From Pirellula sp. (GTDB taxonomy: Bacteria; Planctomycetota; Planctomycetia; Pirellulales; PNKZ01): DNA of 64,000 nt. The notes under the pieces are model-generated. The model made no database searches. It saw nothing but the letters and a program-made list of their open reading frames with translations, and had not been told where the DNA came from. Location: assembly GCA_013822735.1 (NCBI GenBank), contig PNKZ01000021.1:1-64000 (forward strand), in the 5' to 3' direction. Made by a program: the position numbers and the translations under genes. Shown one piece after another: positions 8,481 through 18,223 of the stretch. The stretch's first letter is position 1. Every line of letters begins with the position of its first letter.

Positions 8481-10631
8481 ATGAGTCGTGCTTCGCTCTT
8501 GTTCGTTTTCCTCGTGCTTCCGGCTACTTCGGCTCGCGCGCAGTCGTCTTATCCCATGCTCATGGACGTGTCGCCGCTGGCCGTGCAGGCCGGCGCGAGC
8601 GCAGAGCATCTCGTAAGTGCGCGTTACAACCTGTTCGGCACCTATCAAGTCATCGTCGATGGAGAGGGAGTCGCCGGCGAACCGCTTGCGGAACCTAAGA
8701 AAGAAGAGCCGAAAAAGTCGGACGCGAAGCAGGACGACAAAGCCGCGTCCGCGAAAGACGCCAAGCCCGCGGAACCCGCTAAGAAACCCGAGCAACCGAA
8801 GCACAAGATTCGCTTCACCGCGAAGGCGGGAGCCGAGCCCGGCGTGCGCGAGTTTCGCTTGGTCACGCCGCAAGGGCTTTCGACCGTCGGGCAGTTGCTC
8901 ATCGTGCGCGATCCGGTCGTCGCGGAAACGGCGAAGAACAATACGGCCGCAGAGGCCACGCCGGTGAAATTACCCGCGGCCGTTTGCGGCGCCGTCGAGG
9001 CGAACGAAGACGTCGACTATTTCAAGTTCACCGTCGAGGCCGGCAAGACGCTCGTGTTCCACGTTCGTTCGGCGCGCTGCGAAGACAAGATTCACGACCT
9101 GCAAACGCACGTCGATCCGATTATCGCATTGAAGAATTCGGCGGGAGTCGTGCTGGCCGCCAACGACAACTACTTTTTCGGCGATCCGCTCCTCAGCTAC
9201 ACGTTCAAGACCGCCGGCGACTACTACCTCGAAGTGCGCGACGTGCGCTACCAGGGAAACATCTTCTGGCAGTACTGTGTCGAGATCAACGATCGCCCGC
9301 TGGTTACCACGGTGATGCCGGCCGTCGTAGAAGCGGGAAAGAAGACCGCGGTGGAGTTAGTGGGAGTCAACCTCCCTGCGGGAGCCCGAGGCGAGATCGA
9401 AGTTCCGGCCGACGCAAAGGCGGGGCCGCTATGGCTCGCGCCGAAATTCGGCAAGGAAACGCTGAATCCGACGCCGATCATCGTGAGCCGTACCCCGGTG
9501 TCAGCGGAGAGCACCGCCGCGAAGGCAAGCCCCGAGGCGGCGCAGGACGTCGCGGTCCCCTCGACCATCGCGGGCCGAATTGATTCGCCGGGCGAGGCCG
9601 ATCGGTACGCCTTCGCCGCCAAGAAGGGAGATGCGTTCACGTTCGAAGTTTGCGCACGCCGCGCGCAGTCGAATCTTGATTCGATCCTCTCGATCTACAA
9701 CGAAAAAGGGGTGCGTCAGGTCGAAAGCGACGACGTACAAATCCATCGCTGGCTCACGGCCGACTCCATCCTCGAAGGATGGGTCGCGCCGGCCGACGGA
9801 AAGTACGTCGTCGAAGTGCGCGATCTGCATCTGCGCGGCGGCAGCGAGTTCACTTACGCGCTCAAGCTTTCGCGGGCCGAACCGTACTTCCTTCTGCACG
9901 CCGACATGGACAAAGTGCTGCTGCCCGGCAAGGTCGGCGGCGAGGTCTTCGTAAAGGCGATCCGCAAGAACGGCTTCACGGGCGAAATTCAACTCAAGGT
10001 GGAAGGTCTTCCGAAAGGCGTACGAGCCGAGTGCGGTCGCATTCTCGCCGACGGCCAAGACGGAATTATCCTTTTCTACGCCGAGCCCGGCACCAAGCCT
10101 TTTGCCGCCGAAGCGCAGATCGTCGGCACGGCCGTCCACAAAGCGGCGGACGGCAAAGAAGCGAAGCTCTCCGCAACGGCGCTCCCGTGGCAGGAGATCT
10201 ATCAGCCCGGCGGCGGACGGGGGCACTTTCCGGTCGATCGCTTTTTCGTCAACGTCTGCGAACCGCTCGACGTCGTTTCCGTGAAGGTGTCGCCGACGGA
10301 GATCACGCTCAAGCCGGGCGAGTCGCAGAAGTTTGAAATTACCGTCGAACGCGGCGCCGGCTTCGAGAAAAACCTGACGCTCGACCTGATCTATCGCCAC
10401 TTGGCGAGCCCTTTCGGTAACAGCTTGCCGAAGGGTGTGACGATCGACGACAAGAAGAGCAAGACGCTGCTGACCGCCAAAGAAACGACGGGTTACATCA
10501 CGCTCACTGCCGCGAAGGATGCCCCGCCGGCCGAAAAGCAATTGGTGCCCGTCATGGCGCAGGCGTCGATTAACTTCGTCATGAAAATGAGCTACTGCGG
10601 CGAACCGTTGCGCGTAACGGTCAAGCAGTAA
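8481..10631 (+). CDS. Exported PPC-domain (prepeptidase C-terminal-like) protein
   Basis: The 716-residue protein has a signal peptide (MSRASLLFVFLVLPATSARA). A Lys/Glu/Ala/Pro-rich low-complexity segment (~residues 70-112) interrupts the first beta domain. Two beta-rich modules with NEDVDYFKF (~172) and GEADRYAFAAKKGD (~366) patterns match PPC-type domains common on secreted enzymes. No catalytic motif is visible. It sits between two DUF1549/1553 genes (63 bases after the first, 54 before the second), so it probably works with them at the cell surface. The ATG at 8481 directly precedes the signal peptide. Confidence 0.8.
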   Translation: MSRASLLFVFLVLPATSARAQSSYPMLMDVSPLAVQAGASAEHLVSARYNLFGTYQVIVDGEGVAGEPLAEPKKEEPKKSDAKQDDKAASAKDAKPAEPAKKPEQPKHKIRFTAKAGAEPGVREFRLVTPQGLSTVGQLLIVRDPVVAETAKNNTAAEATPVKLPAAVCGAVEANEDVDYFKFTVEAGKTLVFHVRSARCEDKIHDLQTHVDPIIALKNSAGVVLAANDNYFFGDPLLSYTFKTAGDYYLEVRDVRYQGNIFWQYCVEINDRPLVTTVMPAVVEAGKKTAVELVGVNLPAGARGEIEVPADAKAGPLWLAPKFGKETLNPTPIIVSRTPVSAESTAAKASPEAAQDVAVPSTIAGRIDSPGEADRYAFAAKKGDAFTFEVCARRAQSNLDSILSIYNEKGVRQVESDDVQIHRWLTADSILEGWVAPADGKYVVEVRDLHLRGGSEFTYALKLSRAEPYFLLHADMDKVLLPGKVGGEVFVKAIRKNGFTGEIQLKVEGLPKGVRAECGRILADGQDGIILFYAEPGTKPFAAEAQIVGTAVHKAADGKEAKLSATALPWQEIYQPGGGRGHFPVDRFFVNVCEPLDVVSVKVSPTEITLKPGESQKFEITVERGAGFEKNLTLDLIYRHLASPFGNSLPKGVTIDDKKSKTLLTAKETTGYITLTAAKDAPPAEKQLVPVMAQASINFVMKMSYCGEPLRVTVKQ

Positions 10632-10685
10632 GCCCTGCGGCTTCGGCGAACCAATTCTTCTCGAATGCAAATTGAGCGAGGCACG

Positions 10686-13139
10686 ATGAGGCAACGATTC
10701 CGTCTCTCCGGCAGACTGCTCGCCTCATTGGTCGTCGCGCTCATCGTCTTCGTACGAACCGATCATTCCTTTGCCGCAGCGAAGGAAGACAAGGCCGGCG
10801 TCGAATTTTTCGAGAAGAAGATTCGGCCCGTATTGGCGCGGCAGTGCTACGAATGCCACTCCGAAAAGTCCAAGATCGTTCAGGCAAACCTATATCTCGA
10901 CACGCGCGACGGCGTCCGTCGCGGCGGCGATTCCGGTCCGGCGATCGTGCCGGGAGATAGCCGCGCAAGCATGCTCATGGAAGCGCTTCGTTTCGAAACT
11001 CTTGAAATGCCGCCGAAGGGAAAGTTGCCCGACGACGTCATCGCCGACTTCGCGGCCTGGATCGATCATGGTGCGATCGATCCGCGCGACGGCAAAGCGC
11101 CCGTGGCCGCCGGCATCGACATGGAGGCTGGACGCAAACACTGGGCGTTTCAACCGCCGCGCATCGTGCCGCCGGCCGCGGTAAAGGACCATGCGTGGCC
11201 GCTCAATCAAATCGATCGCTACCTGCTGGCTCGGCTCGAAGCCGAAGGATTGGCTCCCGCCGGCGACGCCGACCGCAATACGCTGTTACGACGCTTAACC
11301 CTGGAACTTACCGGTCTGCCGCCGACGCCTGATGAACTCTCGGCTTTCGCCGCCGACCAATCGCCCCAGGCGGTGGAGCATGTAGTGGATCGCTTGCTCG
11401 CGAGCCCGCACTTTGGCGAGCGCTGGGGACGGCACTGGCTCGACATTGCCCGCTACGCCGAGTCGTCCGGAAAAGAACGAAACGTTCCTTATCGTATGGC
11501 GTGGCGCTATCGCGACTATGTGATCGACGCTTTCAATGCCGACCTACCGTACGATCAATTCCTGCGTGAGCAAATCGCAGGCGACCTTCTCCCGACCTCG
11601 ACCGACGAAACCGCCGCCGAGCGAAACCGTCGCCGGATCGCAACCGGGTTTTTGACGATCGGGCCCAAGTCGCTCACCGAGCGCAAACCCGAACAATTCG
11701 CCCTCGACGTGGCCGATGATCAACTCGACACCGTGTGCCGCGCCATGTTGGCCAGCACGGCGGGCTGTGCGCGCTGCCACGATCACAAGTTTGATCCCAT
11801 CCCGCAGACCGATTACTACGCATTGATCGGCATCTTTCAGAGCACGGAGAATCTTCCCGGCGTGAGGCCGCTCTTTCGCTCGTTTGCTTACTCCGACGCC
11901 GCGGTTCTCGAAGGGCCGGCGGCCGAACGGAGCCGTGAATTGCAGAAGCTGATTAGCGACGCGGAGCAACAGGCCTCGGAAGCAGAATCGCTGAATCGAA
12001 CGGCCAATAGGAAGAAAGACCCTGCGCTGAAAGCTGCGGCGGCTCAGGCGATCAAGCTGGCGGCGGAAAATCTTGCCGCACTGCGAGCCGAAGCCGAGGA
12101 CGACGCACACGGCCCGCGATTCGCAATGACCGTTCGAGACGGAAAGCCCGCTGATTACGCGCTGCGCATTCGCGGCGAGGTCGACGCGCTCGGGCCGGTC
12201 GTCCCGCGCGGCTTCTTGTCAGTTCTCACCGATGAGCATTCGCCGAAGATCGCCTCGCACGAAAGCGGTAGGCTGCAGTTGGCCCGTTGGATTGCATCGC
12301 GAGAGAATCCGCTGACCGCGCGTGTAATGGTTAACCGGCTCTGGCAACACCTCTTCGGGCGCGGACTCGTCGAGTCGACCGACAACTTCGGCCTACTGGG
12401 GGACAAACCAACGCATCCCGAGCTGCTCGACTATTTGGCCGTGCGCTTCATGGACGAAGGTTGGAGCGTCAAACGGATGTTGCGTGAAATGGTATTGAAC
12501 CGCGCCTATCAGATGTCGAGCCGCGCGGAGCCGGCCGCCTATGCCCAAGACCCCGACAATCGCCTGCTCTGGCGCTATGCGCCGCAACGCTTGGAAGCGG
12601 AGGCCTTGCGCGACGCGTTGCTATTCGCATCCGGCACATTGGAAACGGCACGGCCGCAAGGTTCGACGACGCTTACGATCAACAACCTGGAACTCGGCTC
12701 GAGCGCCAAGATCCTCGCCGCGGATGAGTCGTATCGCTTCCGCAGCGTCTATCTGCCGATGCTGCGCGGCAACGTGCCGGAAACGCTCGCACTGTTCGAT
12801 ATGGCAGATCCAAGCTTGGTGACGGGCCGACGCGAAGTGACGATCGTCGCCCCGCAGGCGTTGTTCCTAATGAATAGTCGCTTCGTCTCCGATCAGGCTC
12901 GGCTTTTCGCGGAACGACTCTTGCAGAAATCCGGTATCACCGATGAGCAACGTTTGGATTGGGCGTACCAATTGACGATGTCCCGTACGCCGCGACCTGA
13001 GGAAGGGCGTCAGGCGCTGGAGTATCTCGTACTGCGCAAAGCGGAAGTCGGCGGCGGCGTGATGACGGCCGGCCGTGAGGCTTGGATATCTTTGTGCCAA
13101 GCGTTGTTCAGCGCCGGAGAGTTTCGCTATATCCGCTAG
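10686..13139 (+). CDS. Planctomycete cytochrome-c / DUF1549 / DUF1553 protein
   Basis: ATG 10686 is preceded by GAGG at good spacing; an upstream ATG at 10665 is possible. After a signal peptide comes a cytochrome-c-like module with CYECH (~54-58), a textbook CxxCH haem-c site, and EMPPKG further on, where a methionine could be the sixth ligand. DUF1549 follows (~170-390) with a second CxxCH, CARCH (~361-365). DUF1553 lies from ~518 to the end. This three-domain order is standard for the family. The 817-residue protein appears intact. Together with 5898, 8481 and 13168 it forms a module that probably acts outside the cytoplasmic membrane. Confidence 0.9.
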   Translation: MRQRFRLSGRLLASLVVALIVFVRTDHSFAAAKEDKAGVEFFEKKIRPVLARQCYECHSEKSKIVQANLYLDTRDGVRRGGDSGPAIVPGDSRASMLMEALRFETLEMPPKGKLPDDVIADFAAWIDHGAIDPRDGKAPVAAGIDMEAGRKHWAFQPPRIVPPAAVKDHAWPLNQIDRYLLARLEAEGLAPAGDADRNTLLRRLTLELTGLPPTPDELSAFAADQSPQAVEHVVDRLLASPHFGERWGRHWLDIARYAESSGKERNVPYRMAWRYRDYVIDAFNADLPYDQFLREQIAGDLLPTSTDETAAERNRRRIATGFLTIGPKSLTERKPEQFALDVADDQLDTVCRAMLASTAGCARCHDHKFDPIPQTDYYALIGIFQSTENLPGVRPLFRSFAYSDAAVLEGPAAERSRELQKLISDAEQQASEAESLNRTANRKKDPALKAAAAQAIKLAAENLAALRAEAEDDAHGPRFAMTVRDGKPADYALRIRGEVDALGPVVPRGFLSVLTDEHSPKIASHESGRLQLARWIASRENPLTARVMVNRLWQHLFGRGLVESTDNFGLLGDKPTHPELLDYLAVRFMDEGWSVKRMLREMVLNRAYQMSSRAEPAAYAQDPDNRLLWRYAPQRLEAEALRDALLFASGTLETARPQGSTTLTINNLELGSSAKILAADESYRFRSVYLPMLRGNVPETLALFDMADPSLVTGRREVTIVAPQALFLMNSRFVSDQARLFAERLLQKSGITDEQRLDWAYQLTMSRTPRPEEGRQALEYLVLRKAEVGGGVMTAGREAWISLCQALFSAGEFRYIR

Positions 13140-13167
13140 TCGTCGCCGTTCTTCGTGAGACCATCCC

Positions 13168-14595
13168 ATGACGCATACTCCCATTTCGCACGATTGCAAT
13201 CGACGCGATGCGCTCAAATCGCTGGCCGCGGGCTTCGGCTACACGGCACTCGCCGGGCTTTGTGCTATGGAGCACGGCGCCCGGCACGCGCAGGCCGCCG
13301 GGGACGCCAATCCGCTGATCGCCAGGCCGCCGCACTATAAAGCCCGTGCCCAACGCGTGATCTTCATGTTCATGCAGGGAGGGCCGTCGCAGGTCGATAC
13401 GTTCGACCACAAACCGCAACTCACCAAGGACGACGGCAAACCGGCGCCGCGGCAGGACGTCGGCGGCGACCGCGTCTGGCTGAAGTCGCCTTGGAAGTTC
13501 GCGCAACACGGCGAGTCGGGCCACTGGATTTCTGAGTTGTTTCCCCATCTGGCGAAACAGGCCGATCAGCTTTGCTTGCTAAACGGGATGCACGCCGACA
13601 CGCCGAACCACGCGCCTGCCACGGTGCAATGGCACACGGGGAGCACGAATTTCGTGCGTCCTTCCGTCGGCGCCTGGGTGCTCTACGGTCTCGGATCCGA
13701 GAACCAAGAGATGCCGGGATTTATCACGGTAAACCCGAGCAACTCGTTCGGCGGCGCACAGAACTACGGCAGCGCCTTTTTGCCCGCACCGTATCAAGGA
13801 ACGCGAATCGGCGGCTCCGGCGCGTCGATGGCCAAAGTCTCATTGTCGCACATCGCCAACAAGCGCTGGTCGGCCGACGTACAACGCCGGCAGCTCGATC
13901 TGGTACAGGCCATGAACAAGGGCTGGCTCGCCGCGGAGCCGATCAACCCCGAACTGGAAGGAATCATCGAGTCGTACGAATTAGCCTTCCGCATGCAAGG
14001 CGCCGCTCCGCGACTGATGGATATCTCCGACGAAACGCAAGCGACGCTCAACGAATACGGCATCGGCGACGGCAAACCGACCGATAGCTTCGGAAGGCAA
14101 TGCTTGCTGGCGCGGCGTTTTGTGGAAGCCGGCGTGCGATTTGTCGAGATCACGAAAGACAACTGGGATCAGCACGAGAGTCTCCGCAAGCTGCATTCGG
14201 AGAACGCGAAGGCCACGGACAAGCCGATGGGCGCCCTCATCGCCGACTTGGCTCGCCGCGGTTTGCTCGACGACACGCTCTTGGTCTGGGGCGGAGAGTT
14301 CGGCCGCACGCCGGGCACGACGAACTCCCGCAGCGTTGCCGACGGCCGCGACCATAACGCCGACGGCTTCACCATGTGGATGGCCGGCGGGGGCGTGAAA
14401 GGAGGCATCCGCTATGGAGCCACCGACGAACATGGTTTCGCCGCCGTCGAAAATAAGATGCACATTCACGACCTGCACGCGACAATCCTGCACCTGCTTG
14501 GCCTAGATCACGAGAAGTTGACGTATCGGTACGCCGGCCGCGATTTCCGGCTCACCGACGTCCACGGCCGCGTTGTAAAAGACATTCTCGCCTAA
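13168..14595 (+). CDS. DUF1501 family secreted protein
   Basis: The 475-residue protein starts 29 bases after the preceding gene. It has a Tat-like NRRDALKSLAAG segment (~12-23) and a hydrophobic stretch ending HAQAAGD. It shows FMQGGPSQVDTFDHKP (~69-84), GGEFGRTPG (~375-383) and GRDHN in place of the usual GRDHW. A cytochrome/DUF1549/1553 gene followed by a DUF1501 gene is the recurrent planctomycete pairing. It is the last gene of the module before the unrelated dehydrogenase at 14642. Confidence 0.92.
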   Translation: MTHTPISHDCNRRDALKSLAAGFGYTALAGLCAMEHGARHAQAAGDANPLIARPPHYKARAQRVIFMFMQGGPSQVDTFDHKPQLTKDDGKPAPRQDVGGDRVWLKSPWKFAQHGESGHWISELFPHLAKQADQLCLLNGMHADTPNHAPATVQWHTGSTNFVRPSVGAWVLYGLGSENQEMPGFITVNPSNSFGGAQNYGSAFLPAPYQGTRIGGSGASMAKVSLSHIANKRWSADVQRRQLDLVQAMNKGWLAAEPINPELEGIIESYELAFRMQGAAPRLMDISDETQATLNEYGIGDGKPTDSFGRQCLLARRFVEAGVRFVEITKDNWDQHESLRKLHSENAKATDKPMGALIADLARRGLLDDTLLVWGGEFGRTPGTTNSRSVADGRDHNADGFTMWMAGGGVKGGIRYGATDEHGFAAVENKMHIHDLHATILHLLGLDHEKLTYRYAGRDFRLTDVHGRVVKDILA

Positions 14596-14641
14596 CTTTG
14601 TTCACGCCCGCCGCAGTCTATCATCGAGAGAATTTCGCAAC

Positions 14642-15433
14642 ATGAAACTTTCCGGCAAGACCGCGCTTGTGACAGGTGCGGGGCGCGGCATCGGGCTCGG
14701 TTGCGCCTTGGAACTGGCTCGCGCGGGGGCCTGTATCGTTATCAATGACCGTCCCGGCAGCCCAGACTTAGTGGATGCCCAGCGCCAAATCGAAGCGCTC
14801 GGCGTGCGCTGCCTCGCCATCGGCGCCGATGCCCACTCGCGCGCCGGTTGCGAACAACTCTTGGCCGCCGCACTCGAATTCGCGCCGCGGATCGATATCC
14901 TTGTGAGCAACCCGGCGCGGAGCAAACGCAATGCGTTCCTGGAGTACGATCCGGCCGATTTCGATATGGTAATCAACGGCACGCTCACCGCGGGCTTCCA
15001 TATGGCCCAACTCACGGCGCGGCACATGGTCGACGTTTCACGCCTGCCGCGCGACGCCTGCCAAGGAAAAATGGTGTTCATCTCCAGCGTACACGCCGAG
15101 ATGCCGTATGGGCGAAGTGTCGCGTATAACGCGGCTAAGGCGGGGTTGAATCACATGGCGCTCACAATCTCCGCCGAGCTGAACAAGCACCATATTAACG
15201 TCAACATCATCGAGCCGGGCTGGATCGACACCCCGGGCGAGCGCGAAGCATTCGGCGTCGAGAAAATGAAAGAAGCCGCGGCCAAGCTCCCTTGGGGCCG
15301 GCTCGGCCAACCGGAAGACATCGGCCGGGCCGCAACCTTCCTCTGTTCCGACGACGCCGACTACGTGACCGGCACGGTGCTTCGCGTCGACGGCGGCTTC
15401 GTGCTTAAAGAATGCCGCGGCGACTCGGTGTGA
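14642..15433 (+). CDS. Short-chain dehydrogenase/reductase
   Basis: The 263-residue SDR has TGAGRGIG (~12-19), a SNPA segment in the position of NNAG (~93), a serine in FISSVH and the YNAAK catalytic motif (~162-166). It ends with a TGTVLRVDGGF segment characteristic of the classical 3-oxoacyl-reductase-like/glucose-dehydrogenase-like branch. It is a cytoplasmic NAD(P)H oxidoreductase with unknown substrate. It follows the DUF1501 gene by 46 bases and could share its transcript, but a functional link is not evident. It is convergent with another SDR at 15506. Confidence 0.9.
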   Translation: MKLSGKTALVTGAGRGIGLGCALELARAGACIVINDRPGSPDLVDAQRQIEALGVRCLAIGADAHSRAGCEQLLAAALEFAPRIDILVSNPARSKRNAFLEYDPADFDMVINGTLTAGFHMAQLTARHMVDVSRLPRDACQGKMVFISSVHAEMPYGRSVAYNAAKAGLNHMALTISAELNKHHINVNIIEPGWIDTPGEREAFGVEKMKEAAAKLPWGRLGQPEDIGRAATFLCSDDADYVTGTVLRVDGGFVLKECRGDSV

Positions 15434-15505
15434 GACGACTGCAGAATACGAAAAGCGGACGGTGCGCCGCCGTTCCGCACTCCGCAGTCGACTCGCCGCA
15501 TTCTC

Positions 15506-16240
15506 TTAGACTTGCCCCGACCCGCCGTCCACGAAGATTTCGGTCCCCGTGATGTAGCTCGCATCATCGGAGGCGAGGAAGAGCGCTGCATTGGCAACTT
15601 CTTCGGCGCGGCCGATGCGGCCCATCGGCACTTGGGCGATAAACCCGGCGACCGCCTCCTTCGGGATCGGTTCCAAGATCGGCGTGTCGATCGGGCCGGG
15701 GCTTACGACGTTCACCCGAATCTTGCGATCTTTTAGGTCGGAAGTCCAGGTGCGAGCAAACGAACGAACCGCCGCCTTGGTCGCGCTATAAACGCTGAAG
15801 CTTGCATTGCCGCGTATACCTGCGACCGATCCGGTGAGCACCACAGAGCCGCCATCGGGCATCAAGGCGAGCGCCTTCTGCACGGTGAACAGGAGACCGC
15901 GCACGTTTACGCCGAAGATTTTCTCGTAGTGCTCCGGCGTAACGGCTTCGAGCGGCATGAGTTCGCCGATGCCCGCGTTGGCAAAAACGACATCGACTCG
16001 CCCCTTCTCCTTCTTCACTTGGGCGTAGAGACGATCGAGATCCTCTCCTTTGGCGACGTCTCCTTGGACGGCAGTGATGTTCTTGCCGACGTCCTTCACG
16101 GCAGCGTCGAGTTCGGCTTGGCGGCGACCCGTGATGTAGACATAGGCTCCTTCCGCGACGAAGAGCTTCGCCGCCGCCAGCCCAATACCCGTGCTGCCGC
16201 CGGTGATCACCGCCACTTTGCCTGCAAGTTTCTGCGACAT
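15506..16240 (-). CDS. Short-chain dehydrogenase/reductase
   Basis: The 244-residue SDR starts MSQKLAGKVAVITGGS at ATG 16240. Motifs are GGSTGIG (~14-20), NAGIG (~89), SVAGIRG, YSATK (~154-158) and the C-terminal TGTEIFVDGGSGQV. All catalytic residues of a classical SDR are present. It resembles the large family of bacterial SDRs annotated as glucose dehydrogenase or 3-oxoacyl reductase; the substrate cannot be read from sequence. It is convergent with the SDR at 14642, and the two are clearly different sequences rather than a recent duplication. Confidence 0.9.
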   Translation of the reverse strand: MSQKLAGKVAVITGGSTGIGLAAAKLFVAEGAYVYITGRRQAELDAAVKDVGKNITAVQGDVAKGEDLDRLYAQVKKEKGRVDVVFANAGIGELMPLEAVTPEHYEKIFGVNVRGLLFTVQKALALMPDGGSVVLTGSVAGIRGNASFSVYSATKAAVRSFARTWTSDLKDRKIRVNVVSPGPIDTPILEPIPKEAVAGFIAQVPMGRIGRAEEVANAALFLASDDASYITGTEIFVDGGSGQV

Positions 16241-16426
16241 TTGCGACTTCCTCGATAATGGAAACGTTTGAACGGCAACTTGCCTGTTACCACGCCACGA
16301 CGCGGCTAACGGGAAATACCGCGCCGGGGCCGGAGTCTTACACGAATTCCCGAGGGCCGCCGAAAGCTTTACGACGGGGAAGCTTACGTCAACTTCGCTG
16401 CCAAACTGGCCCCTCGCTGCTAGTTA

Positions 16427-17581
16427 CTAGTAGCGGTACTTCTCGATAAACGGCCGCCAGCGCGTACTCACCGCCTCACGATCGGCATCACTCAGCACGT
16501 AGCGGTTCGTTTGATAGTCGGAATTCTGCGCCAAATACGATTCCACCGCGGGGCGGACCGCTTCGTAGTCGCCAAGTTCGAGTTGCCGGTAAAGCTCGGC
16601 CATTCGGGCCGGAGCGTCGGCCACCAGATCCTCGTAGCGCACTTCATATAAGCGGCCTGGCGGAATCAGCGCCCGATCGGCTTCGAAACTTTCGAAGATG
16701 CGCATAAAGGTTGTAAGCACATGCTCCTCGAGCCCTTGGAAGTTCGGCACTTGCAGGCCGTGTGTTTCGTAGAGCCGCTTCCAAAGATGCACGGTCGACG
16801 GAAACAATACGAACGGATCGCGCACCAAATAGACGAACCGCGCTTCGGGAAACAGTTCCAACAATGTGCGGACGCGTGCCGTATGCGGAGGCGATTTGAT
16901 AATAAGCCGCTTCCGATGAACGAACGTCACCTTTTGCAGAAAGTGGCGCAGCGAGTTCTTCCATTGCGTACGTGCCGCCTCATCGACGTTTTTCAACGTG
17001 AGAAACTCTTCAAACGCCGGCGGTTGATTGGGGAACGCAATCGTGAGATATGGCGACGGCGTACCGACGTTACACAGCGCGAACTCGTCTTCTTGCGGGC
17101 GGTCCCAACCCATCGGCATGTTGTCCATGGGCCGGCGCGAAGGGAGCAACCAAAAGAAAAGTCGCGTCACCCACCATTTCGAGATTGTGAAATGATTGGG
17201 GGCCATCGCCTGATAGGTGCTCGGCGACGTGAACTGCGGATCCAGGCCGAGCAGTTCGTGTAACCATGTAGTGCCGCTACGCCAGTGGCCGAGCACGATC
17301 AACGGGCGCGGATCGATCTTCGTCCGACGAATGGCCCAACCAAGCATGATCCATTCCAGCAACCACATGCCGGAATTTAGCAAACTCACAATCGTGATCA
17401 GCACGGCCTTATAGGCCAGATTCGGGCTGACGCGAAACCTGTTGCGGATGAGAAAGGCCATCCATGTGCCGAAGCACATGCCGATCCACATGCGCGGCAT
17501 CCACTTCCGCTCTTTCTTGGCGGACGCCTGCTTACCGGCGGGACGAGGAGTCACAATCGGCGAAGGGGAAGACGAGGACAT
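16427..17581 (-). CDS. Sulfotransferase family protein with N-terminal membrane segment(s)
   Basis: The 384-residue protein has a proline/lysine-rich start, one or two hydrophobic segments (~31-50 and ~58-82), then GHWRSGTTWLHEL (~98-110), the 5'-phosphosulfate-binding loop of PAPS-dependent sulfotransferases. A later RFVYLVRDPF stretch fits the 3'-phosphate-binding region. It would transfer sulfate from PAPS to an unknown acceptor at the membrane. Carbohydrate-type sulfotransferases are common in planctomycetes, which also carry many sulfatases (one is at 30618). It appears monocistronic. Confidence 0.85.
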   Translation of the reverse strand: MSSSSPSPIVTPRPAGKQASAKKERKWMPRMWIGMCFGTWMAFLIRNRFRVSPNLAYKAVLITIVSLLNSGMWLLEWIMLGWAIRRTKIDPRPLIVLGHWRSGTTWLHELLGLDPQFTSPSTYQAMAPNHFTISKWWVTRLFFWLLPSRRPMDNMPMGWDRPQEDEFALCNVGTPSPYLTIAFPNQPPAFEEFLTLKNVDEAARTQWKNSLRHFLQKVTFVHRKRLIIKSPPHTARVRTLLELFPEARFVYLVRDPFVLFPSTVHLWKRLYETHGLQVPNFQGLEEHVLTTFMRIFESFEADRALIPPGRLYEVRYEDLVADAPARMAELYRQLELGDYEAVRPAVESYLAQNSDYQTNRYVLSDADREAVSTRWRPFIEKYRY

Positions 17582-17662
17582 GGCGACGATAGCAAAGGCA
17601 TGCGGGCGACGTAGGATGCCCGCTATCGTACCCGCGCTTGCCCGTCCGCGAAACCGGCCCCG

Positions 17663-18223
17663 CTAGCGTTGAATCGTGCCTGCGGTGGCGGGAAAGCGAT
17701 TGGCCACGGCCGTGAGGGCCGCCGACATTTCGAGGGCGACGTCGCGCGACGCTTGCAAACCGGTGAGGCGCTGGAGCACGACGCCGCCGGGTGCGGCTAA
17801 AATCAACGTCGGGTAGGCCCTGACGCGGTACTCCTCACAAAGCTTTGGCGCCGCATCGACGTCGAGCCGGACGCAGACAAAGTCGCCGGCAAGCTTCGCC
17901 ACGACGGGATCCGCCGGCAGTTCTCCGACCATCCGCTGCGTATGCGTGCACCATTGCGCTCCAAAGAAGAGGAACAGCGGCTTCCCTTCTTGACGGGCCG
18001 TAGTAAGGGCGGCGTCGTAATCCGTGAGAAACGTGATGCCGGCGGGAACTGAAGGAGCCGGGGCGATCGCGACGGGTGCAGTCGCGGATGCCGACGGCAG
18101 AATAACTTCGCGAACCAACGCACGCGACGATGCCGTGTCGCTTGACGCCTGACCGCAACCGGTCGACGCAACGAGTACAAGCATCGTGAATGACGCGAAC
18201 CGTCGGAACATGATCGAAGGCAA
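17663..18223 (-). CDS. Thioredoxin-like putative lipoprotein with CxxT active site
   Basis: The 186-residue protein has a basic start, a hydrophobic core and STGC (Cys23), an imperfect lipobox. A thioredoxin-fold domain fills the C-terminal half: FLFFGAQWCTHT (~85-95), RLDVDA and YRVRAYPT with the cis-proline. The usual second catalytic cysteine is Thr95 (CTHT instead of CxxC), so ordinary two-cysteine disulfide exchange is not expected. A monothiol or chaperone-like role is possible. It is divergent from flhA across a 306-base gap, with no evident operon partner. Confidence 0.75.
   Translation of the reverse strand: MPSIMFRRFASFTMLVLVASTGCGQASSDTASSRALVREVILPSASATAPVAIAPAPSVPAGITFLTDYDAALTTARQEGKPLFLFFGAQWCTHTQRMVGELPADPVVAKLAGDFVCVRLDVDAAPKLCEEYRVRAYPTLILAAPGGVVLQRLTGLQASRDVALEMSAALTAVANRFPATAGTIQR

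Noticed and set aside
14642-16240. Recent tandem duplication of the two SDR genes
   Set aside because: They are convergent, and the sequences differ throughout beyond the shared family motifs.
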